Program-made: the position numbers and the translations under genes
NCBI GenBank assembly: GCA_032718475.1
Contig: JAUCBJ010001782.1
Location: 1-24,746, forward strand
Direction of reading: 5' to 3'
DNA: 24,746 bases
Source of the DNA: Nemertoderma westbladi
Taxonomy: Eukaryota > Xenacoelomorpha > Nemertodermatida > Nemertodermatidae
Notes under the pieces: model-generated
Databases searched by the model: none
Told to the model about the DNA's origin: nothing
Seen by the model: the letters and a program-made list of their open reading frames with translations, nothing else
In this document: positions 17,697 to 24,746 of the stretch, piece after piece
Layout: every line of letters begins with the position of its first letter
Numbering within the stretch: position 1 is the first letter of the stretch

Positions 17697-18227
17697 ATGC
17701 ATTATATTACCCCCGGTGACTGCTCTCCAGGTCTACACTAGCATATACACAGCCCCTTATATTACCCAATAGGGAACCACCATTTATATAGCTACTAAGT
17801 GTGTTTCTTGACTTGACCTATTACCTTTATCCTAATACTATATGCATTCACTTTTGTTAACGCAGTAATCAGTTGCCGATTTTAGTGTCTTAAGGTGTAA
17901 CGTTACGAGATAGAACAATATACCGGTAACCGGTAATGATATGTTTCAGGTTTATTAATATCTGCAAATTATTATTTGTTTTGTTTGGTTTGGGGGTTGA
18001 TTATTAGAGTGTTTCATTTATTTTAGAATTATTAAGTAATTTTACCACAGTATTGTCTAGGCGTACAATAAATAATAGGCCATTAATACAATTTAGTTGT
18101 CCTATACTTAATTGCGGTGGTGCATTTCTATAAAACGTAATTACAGTAGTTAACTGATATTTTGTATTAATTCCTAGATTGTGGCGGCCCCTATTATTGG
18201 GTTCGACGAGATCTACGGTATCTACCG

Positions 18228-18275
18228 CTTGCTATTCGTCGTTGCGGTGGGAGGCTCCCACCGACGAATAGCAAG
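18228..18275. repeat. Strong 48-nt stem-loop
   Basis: CTTGCTATTCGTC (18228-18240) pairs perfectly with GACGAATAGCAAG (18263-18275). Inside, GGTGGGA pairs with TCCCACC around a 3-nt loop, leaving a 5-nt bulge (GTTGC) on one side only. About 20 base pairs in 48 nt is unusual in this AT-rich area. It lies about 190 bp upstream of the promoter-like region at 18.4 kb. It could be a transposon scar or a structured RNA element; I cannot tell which. Confidence 0.75.
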
Positions 18276-18390
18276 CTTCTTTAAACTGTTTGCAATGTCT
18301 GTTTGTATTCGTATTGGCGTGGAGTATCTATCGCCTTTTAATTAAAATTAACAAGAGCAGAACTAGAGGACATGTAATGCCTCGCCCTAT

Positions 18391-18495
18391 GATTGGTAGT
18401 TGGATGGCCAACTGTTATCTGCTTCTTTGTGATTGGCTAGAAAGTGTTTGCGTAACTCTTTGTTATAAAATGCGAGGAACTTAGGCATAAAAGTT
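18391..18495 (+). promoter_or_regulatory. Candidate Pol II promoter (two inverted CCAAT boxes and TATA box)
   Basis: GATTGGTAG (18391) and GATTGGCTAG (18431) are inverted CCAAT boxes 40 bp apart. TATAAAA lies at 18464-18470, a canonical distance downstream, placing a start near 18495. The sequence beyond it looks like a 5' exon. The arrangement is typical of a TATA-type metazoan promoter. Confidence 0.5.
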
Positions 18496-19078
18496 AATTC
18501 TTTACAAAAACGTCGACTGAAGTATATTATTTATCGAGTGTTTGAGGCAACCAAGTAGTTGAGAGTTTGGGAAAGTTCGGAACGTGTTATTCGCAAGGTG
18601 TCGTTGATACTACTTCCAGTGTTAGTATCAGAGTAGAGTTACTTATTTAGATACGAAGATATTCCTTTAAGACGTTTACTCATATTGTGTCATTGCCTAA
18701 TATTTCACAATAAGAAAGCGGTATGTTTAAATTTATTTTATATATTTATTTAGATATTCTTACCTAACAGCAATTTGTTTTTTTTATTCGTATTGCCTTT
18801 TCAGGTGGTTTGTGATTTCTTTGGTGCCGTTAAAATATATTTTAACCACCAATTATATCACTGTCTTTGAGAATGATAATTTCATCGTAATTGGAATATT
18901 AATTTTCGTTATACTAACGCTCCTCAGCTCACATACTCACACACTGGTGCCCTCGCACCTCTCTGCTCAGCACATGTTCTCATCAATCATCAAATCTTTA
19001 CACAGGGGTTCAAAATTTCTGAAAATAAAACGTTCCATCACCAAATATATATTTACTAATTTACTTCAAACCTTATAA
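18495..19078 (+). ncRNA. Possible spliced transcript: non-coding exon, 84-bp intron, second exon
   Basis: Exon 1 (about 18495-18720) contains no ATG. A donor G/GTATGT at 18720/18721 and an acceptor at 18804 (TTGCCTTTTCAG) define an 84-bp, T-rich intron with a branch-like CTAAC near 18764. The frame open through exon 2 to 19078 would yield ~90 residues with a hydrophobic stretch, but its first ATG is at 18974 and the frame meets a stop just inside exon 1. I therefore read it as a 5' UTR or long non-coding RNA, with any coding exons further right. Unverified. Confidence 0.35.
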
Positions 19079-20100
19079 AGTGTAAGATTAAGACTACGTA
19101 TACTTTATTCGCAAGATGGAAATATTTATTAAATAGAAAACCATTATTTCATAAACATTAAATGTTAAACTTGTTCTTGATGAATTGTTGATGGTAACGA
19201 CAGTGTTGGGGGTATTCGTACCTATGTTCGTTAACATGCTGTTTCAACTTACCGGTACCGGTACGATGCCTACACCCATGTGAAGAATTCCAGGTTTTCA
19301 CTTTTCGATCGAAACTAGATTCAAATATTTTATATGAAGAATTTGTATATTTTAAAATTTATCGTTATTTAGTACTTTATAGCGCTTGTTTCTGTTTTAT
19401 AACCTGTAAAGATACTGATACGTTTATTGTTTTGGTTATATTAACCCCTTCTGTAACATATTAACCCCTTTTGTGTCTTCGTTTCTGCGTCTGTCTATTT
19501 ATTCAACCTTCTAGAATACTATAAATTATAAATATTATAAGAACTAAGTTCTGGAGTATTTGATATAATAGCATATCGCAAAGAAAGAAACCTCAAGCCA
19601 CTGAATCTCGACCCTTGTCTATCAACCTATTGTTGGTAAACAGAAATATATTTATATGACCGGTAGACCGGTAACTGAAGCAAAATTTGGTAGGCCAATT
19701 CAATAGGCTGTATAATGATTGACAACTGAAAATAAGTGTTCAGGATCAGTTTCAGTTTTAATACAAAGAACTCGTCAAGTGCTGTAAAGTCTAACAATAA
19801 TGATTGTAAAACTCAATCCCGGTGGGTCCCATAAGATTAAGGTCTACTGCAGCGGCTAATTACTCGTAATTCATCAATTAATTATCACACTGTCGCGTTA
19901 AGTGTTGCAATTTAGGAACAGTGTATGGCCTCATTCCATGTAAAGGTCACCCTCCCCACTAATTTTGAAAAATGAGATATACAGTAGCTTTGATTTTATA
20001 CTTATTATAGGTCAAAACTTATACTTCATGAATTCAGTGCTAAAAAATGCATCACAGGTGGTTTCTCAACAATAGTCGAATTACAAATTAAGCACCTGCT
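19079..20100. other. Intergenic spacer
   Basis: AT-rich, with no ORF or family resemblance. ACCGGTACCGGTAC near 19251 and CCGGTAGACCGGTAAC near 19660 are further short CCGGT palindromes. TATTAACCCCTT occurs twice (about 19439 and 19460). Confidence 0.5.
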
Positions 20101-20116
20101 CTGTCTTTCGTTTGCT

Positions 20117-20159
20117 GTAGGCCATGGCCTACTTAAATATTATATTTAAGTAGGCCATG
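20117..20159. repeat. Nested palindromes: GTAGGCCATG in three alternating orientations
   Basis: 20123-20159 is a perfect inverted repeat with 17-bp arms (CATGGCCTACTTAAATA and its complement) around TTA. Its left arm overlaps a second perfect palindrome, GTAGGCCATGGCCTAC (20117-20132). The DNA can therefore fold in two mutually exclusive ways. Confidence 0.9.
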
Positions 20160-20308
20160 TGTAGGCACTTCCAATGACCAATAAAGTAATATTTGTGAGC
20201 ATGTAGCCTAAATCATAAACAAACCCATTTTCGATTTTTTTTTGGTCTCACTTAATTTGACCAGTGTTTCATTCCACTGGAATGAAATCGAGAAAGTTAG
20301 TCATGTGA

Positions 20309-21614
20309 TGTCCCATACTTTATCCAAAAATAATGAAATTTTTAGTTTATTCACAGAGAAGTAACTCAGCCTAATCACCCAGTGGAATGCAAAGCACGTT
20401 TGTGTTGCGTCATCTTATGAAACAATTAGTTTCATCTCCATACTCCCTCACAATTGTCAAGGCGGCCAAATGAAAATTGTCCCATACTTTACCATTAAAA
20501 TGGCGATTACATTAGTGCACTGTATTAATGTATGTGAAGCCAGGAGTGTTATATTGCTTCAAGGTGATAGCTGGCCGTAAGCATAGGAGTATATATTTGA
20601 ACTGATGAGAATCATTCCTCAGTCAACTAATCTTTGGGTTTATGCATCTAAAATCCTGTACTTTTAGCAGATAACGTCAGTAAGTAAAGGAATTGCTACG
20701 ATTTCAGAATCTGAAAGTTGAATAGTTTTTCCCGTGTACTGCAGTAAGTGGCACAGTACGTGTCAGTGCGTACCAGTATTCGTCGAACGTTTGGTTCAAT
20801 TTCATCAATGATTGACGGACTTACCTTTCATAAAGTTTTCCTATAATATGTTTTCTTATTTTTGGCCCAAACGGCGCCCCTACCCTTACCACCAGAAAGA
20901 CTGTCTAATATTTGACCAAACCTCAGATTCTTTCTAAACGTTTGACAGACTGCATACGTACAAAGTTTGGTTTAATTTCAATTTCAGTTATTAGCGATCA
21001 AATATTAGACAGGGCAGGCAGACAACTCGTCAATAGTGGTAGGCGTACCCATATGTTAAGACTTGGCTCACTTTGTGTCTCGCCCCACATTTTGCATCCA
21101 TATCTTGGTTGGAAATACTTAGTTGCACTTTATTATCACTAATTATCCAGAAATTACTGTTAGATTAAGTGTAAGAGACCTTTTCGGCTATAAAATTCGT
21201 ACAGGTCCCGTACTTTACTTAGCAATGTCCCATACTTTACCACACAAACCACGTTGTAAAAAATTAGCAATGTAGCTAGCTAGCTATTCGTCTGATATTT
21301 ATATTTTTATTTAAGCTTAATAATATAGCTCTATTATAAACATCAACTCAACACCGTACCTGCGCACAATTCGCTAAACTTTAGAATTCAAATCATAAAA
21401 TAAATAAAACCATTTCGTACGAATCCACTTTACTTTGATTAGACAAGCTGGTGTTTTCTCAAAGGTGTCCGAGTACCTCCATAATCTTAGCGAAATCAAA
21501 GCTGACATTCGAAAGTTCAATCCAAGCAGAAATTTTGTGCACTTATGTGTTGTAGATAACATTGTACAAACAATCAAAGTTCAAAATTATTGTGTACGAA
21601 TGTCCCGTACTTTA
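20309..21614 (+). repeat. Recurring TGTCCCATACTTTA motif, five copies
   Basis: TGTCCCATACTTTA occurs exactly at 20309-20322, 20478-20491 and 21226-21239. TCCCGTACTTTA occurs near 21206-21217 and within 21601-21614. All are on the plus strand within 1.3 kb, and the last bases (ACTTTA) never vary. Flanks share little. CCAGTGGAATG-type words also recur at about 20270 and 20380. No element boundary was found. Confidence 0.7.
20880..21097 (+). repeat. Dispersed repeat, copy 3
   Basis: Ends in ACTTTGTGTCTCGCCCCACA then TTTT, aligned to the ends at 3.7 kb (inverted) and 17.7 kb. Upstream are ACAAAGTTTGGTTTAATTTC, ATTAGCGATCAAATA and a degenerate GACAGG/CAGGCAGACAAC stretch. A truncated related piece (CGAACGTTTGGTTCAATTTC) lies at about 20785-20810. 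Confidence 0.6.
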
Positions 21615-22118
21615 ATTTGGAATGAGCCGTATATAATATGTTCACATGGATACAGGATACAGTACTTTGTAATACCGTGTGTGTTCGAAAATGCTCAATA
21701 CAAGTTTGAAACTTGTATTTGTAGTAATAGTAATACTGTAGTTGTAGTGCTAACGCTTTTGATATTTAACAAATTTATCACATTTTGATTTATCTTGGTA
21801 CCAGAAGGTCGTTCTGGCAATATTTTACCCTTCCATCTGTATGTGAGGCCAAGACTCAAATACTTATGTCCATCAAAATGATCGATATATATTGTCTCTA
21901 CGTTATTTAGTTGAGAAATACATTTAATCATGAAAGGTGTAAATGATAGGATATATTTATTTTAAATTTATATTACTTTTCATAATTTGGTGCCAGTCAA
22001 TGTACCCAAGTATTAATTTGAATACAAGTCTCCAAAAGATAATAATATTTTCATGAAGTAATACAGATTTTCTGAATAGTTGATTTCAATCTAATTTAAC
22101 CGAATCCCACAAATTTAC

Positions 22119-22175
22119 CTGTGGCGTGATGTAAGGCGCGAAATCTTTGGGAGTGTCGTCGATCGCTTCAGCCAT
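22119..22175 (-). CDS. Candidate first coding exon of an unidentified gene
   Basis: On the minus strand an ATG at 22175 opens a 19-codon frame, MAEAIDDTPKDFAPYITPQ, that ends exactly at a consensus donor CAG/GTAAAT (22119/22118). It has N-terminal-like acidic composition and strong G/C third positions inside AT-rich sequence. G at +4 and CGGA before the ATG fit an initiation site. A possible next exon in phase is 21885 down to about 21820, after an AG at 21886-21887: it would read TIYIDHFDGHKYLSLGLTYR and then WK, followed by GTAAAA. Its acceptor has a poor pyrimidine tract. I recognise no family. The exon could be chance. Confidence 0.35.
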
Positions 22176-24410
22176 TCCGTTGGTGTTGGCTAAAATCCGA
22201 ACGGTAGAAAACCATTAATAGGAGGGCGGAGGTGCGTAAACGATTCTAACTGCGTCACCCACGACGCTGATACACTCGCTGGCATTACTTATGACTTTAT
22301 ATCTTAAGGCAGTGGAAGCGTATAGAGTTACTGGTTTCCTGGTTGGCCCCTATCATCAAAGTCTGTTTGGCCATCCGTGGTTTAACCGGGGCACTGTTCG
22401 GAATAAGTTAAGTAAACGCAGATCCCTCCCAACTCAAATTATAGCCCCGAGCTTAAGGCACTGCTGTGTAGAGAAAGCATGGTGAAGTAGTAATGGGGAC
22501 AGAGGGAGGCGTGTGCAAGGGAGGTCAACTGAATGTTAACTCGTACATGGCCTCGGGCGTTGCTTTAACTAACAACTCATACACCATCCACTGTGTACAT
22601 AACTACGCTATCCTAATTATTCTTGGTAATTGAAACAAGTACATTCCGCTTGTAGGCTTATAATGAGTTACTCTAAAAGACGTGCCCATTTACTAACTCC
22701 ATACTAACTATAGTTAGTACCTAGTTAGAGTTAATTATCGGATGTTGTTTAGGTCGGTATAGAAAACACGATGGAGTCTTGTAAGGATGTAAATAAATGT
22801 CTCACACAGTGGAGTGTTGATGACATGGGAGCTATTGCTATGTATAGACAGAATTCCAAATCATTAAATACATTCCACAAAAAATATCACCCTGCTTTCT
22901 CAAGATAATGGTGCCTATGTATTATTTTATATAGTTTACATTTCCATATGCAGTAGTTTCGCGTTCCCTGTTGTCACATTTTAGAATGTTCCTTTTTTTT
23001 GCACATATTTATTATGTACGTCCATGTCCATATAGTTGTATTTATTTATCTACATTATTTGTTTACCTTGTTGAGGTAATATTATATTGATTCCTTTCAG
23101 TTTTTCAATGAATCCACAGTAGATTTTCTATCAATATCAAATTACGAACAGCTCACATGGGATTTCTGGTTAAACCGCCAAATAATGTTTCATTACCATC
23201 TGTACTTATGCCTGTAGGCGGTAGGCAGGTAAGTCACGGTATAAGATTACGGGATGTCCAACCAGCACTGTGTGTGTGCCCTACCGAACCGTCAGTTACC
23301 AGCCGATGATAGAATGGATTAAGGCGAGAATTAACTCAACCCACCTCTAAAGCTAAATCCCCCCTAGTAGTTCTGGCTGTCCCTTCGCCGGGGCCGATAT
23401 AAACCTCATCACGCTAAGCTAATACCACCATGATGAGCTAAAAAATCCACCAATTACCCCCAGCTAAGTCCCTCTCAACATTGCAGTAGATGATCTTTCA
23501 ATGATTAAAGGACATCCTATCTGTGATTCAATTGTCGGTGAGACGCATCGGTACCGGTGGCGCGGTTTCTTTATTCAGTCGTTCCGAAATCCATTTTAAC
23601 CAAATCATGAGTCCATGAAATTTGTTCGAGTGATTGACGCCTGGAATGTGGGAGAGCGCTTAGAGGTGGTTACAGCGGCGTGGCGTATAAACCCGATGGG
23701 GCGGTCCAACCGAAACCGTGTTTATCGCAACTCTATACGCTACTGCGTTTTGATTGAGTAGGCGATCCGATGGAGTGCGTTAGGTCATGAATAGTTAATA
23801 AAACAATAGGCGAATTAGGCCAGTTTGGTGTTTGTGAGCCCATTTATTCTTTCTACTCCCTTGGGATGCAACCGCCCCTCCTACTCTCATCAAGTTCCTG
23901 TTGGAATCCTCTCGAAAGATAATTTCTTTGCGGCCTTGTTTGCGCACAACAAGTTATCGGGTATGTTACTGGGAAGGGCTGTATCTCTAGGGATCCGCTC
24001 AACCTGTTGACTGTGACTGTTCCTACTCCTGTAAGCACTTTAACCGCAGCAAACTTGTTTGTACCTCAAGAACTAAACATCGATTATTCATAGTAGAGCC
24101 GGCCACTCCGTAAGCTAATTGCCTAACCACACAATAGAAGAATGACACGTTTGGGATTACAGGAATTGAACAGCCCCTCTACTTAGCTTTAGCTATATGA
24201 TTGATTGTGGCAGCCTAATGCTAACTAAAGTCAGTGTTAATGATGTTACAATAATGACGGTCATATGCAGTATTGTAAAGCTCATTATTGTTGGGTTTCC
24301 TGAACTAAGCCACTGAGTGTTGTAATTCCAGCACACCATTCATTCAACTGCCCAAGGGAAAACTCTGAACTCTATTAATCCACACTTTTCTTGTAAACCA
24401 TTCCGCAGTA
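22176..24410. other. Spacer, possibly with the promoter of the candidate minus-strand gene
   Basis: 22180-22520 and 23200-24050 are more GC- and CpG-rich than the rest of the right half, yet I found no frame with family resemblance and no repeat end. 22176-22300 would be the 5' UTR or promoter of the candidate exon. A decayed gene or old transposon cannot be excluded. Confidence 0.4.
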
Positions 24411-24746
24411 TCCGATCGTAAGATATCTTATCAAACCAATAGCTAGATTACTAAATCGTAAGCTATGTTACCAAACCGTAAGCTAAATTTCCAAACCGTA
24501 AGTTATGTTACCAAACCGTAAGCTAAATTTCCAAACCGTAGGTTATGTTACCAAACCTTAAGCTTACTTACCAAAACGTAAGCGATATTACCAAACCGTA
24601 AGCTTTCGTCCCAAACCGTAAGCTATCTTATAAAACAGAAAGTTATGTACCAAATCGACTGGAAAATGGGAATCGCACGCTATCTTACCAAACTGTACGT
24701 TGTCTTACCAAGCCATAAACTATATTTCAAAATAGTACGCTTTCTT
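24411..24746 (+). repeat. 20-bp tandem repeat, running off the window
   Basis: The unit is close to AGCTATGTTACCAAACCGTA. It keeps a strict 20-bp phase from about 24421 to 24640, then continues in degraded form with small indels to the window edge, about 16 units in all. Between 24461 and 24560 the units alternate (TATGTTACC, TAAATTTCC), giving a 40-bp higher-order period. It is AT-rich and non-coding. Confidence 0.93.

Noticed and set aside
18195-18206. Pol III B box (GGTTCGACGAG)
   Set aside because: The last bases do not fit the NNCC end and no A box lies upstream at a suitable distance.
18812-19078. 88-aa protein with a transmembrane stretch
   Set aside because: The frame would start at GTG, its first ATG is at 18974, and it meets a stop in the preceding exon; no homology recognised.
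21435-21788. 117-aa plus-strand ORF
   Set aside because: AT-rich, ends in a low-complexity hydrophobic run from a GTAGT repeat, and no motif or splice context supports it.

Overview
The window looks like nuclear DNA from an invertebrate animal. Two genes are clearly metazoan: a mitochondrial ribosomal protein L20 homologue and a ZNF598-type E3 ligase. The long spacers are AT-rich and full of transposon relics, minisatellites, GT..AG intron signals and G/C homopolymers. The exact phylum cannot be read from the sequence. A marine invertebrate is a guess based on general texture and the type of LINE remnant.

Layout. 1-422 (minus): 5' part of a secreted cysteine-rich protein gene running off the left edge. 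848-1386: a 539-bp inverted-repeat mobile element with an 8-bp target duplication, filled by 20 phased palindromes each centred on CCCGGG. 1611-2300 (minus): MRPL20, one uninterrupted ORF whose likely poly(A) signal lies at the element's insertion site. 2.3-6.7 kb: no recognisable protein gene; several small repeats, a tRNA-related SINE-like unit, an array of GACCGGGTTTTAG motifs and a short MITE. 6.77-8.45 kb: a decayed non-LTR retrotransposon in which the endonuclease is joined out of frame to the extreme C-terminus, so the reverse transcriptase is gone. 8753-11791 (plus): an intact single-ORF ZNF598 homologue of 1012 aa with RING, C2H2 fingers, PPGF motifs and a C-terminal finger. 12160-12873: a minisatellite of exactly 21 x 34 bp. 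12.9-16.1 kb: two clusters of a diverged repeat that switch strand, flanked by oppositely oriented G-rich tracts. 16.1-24.4 kb: mostly AT-rich spacer with a plausible Pol II promoter plus short intron (18.4-18.8 kb), a candidate first coding exon on minus (22119-22175), dispersed repeats and strong palindromes. 24411-24746: a 20-bp tandem repeat running off the right edge.

The two confident genes both serve translation (mitoribosome assembly and ribosome-collision surveillance), but they are on opposite strands about 6.5 kb apart. In eukaryotes this need not mean any joint role. The most unusual object is the palindrome-array element beside MRPL20. The clusters at 13-16 kb and the motif set at 20.3-21.6 kb look like undescribed repeat families.
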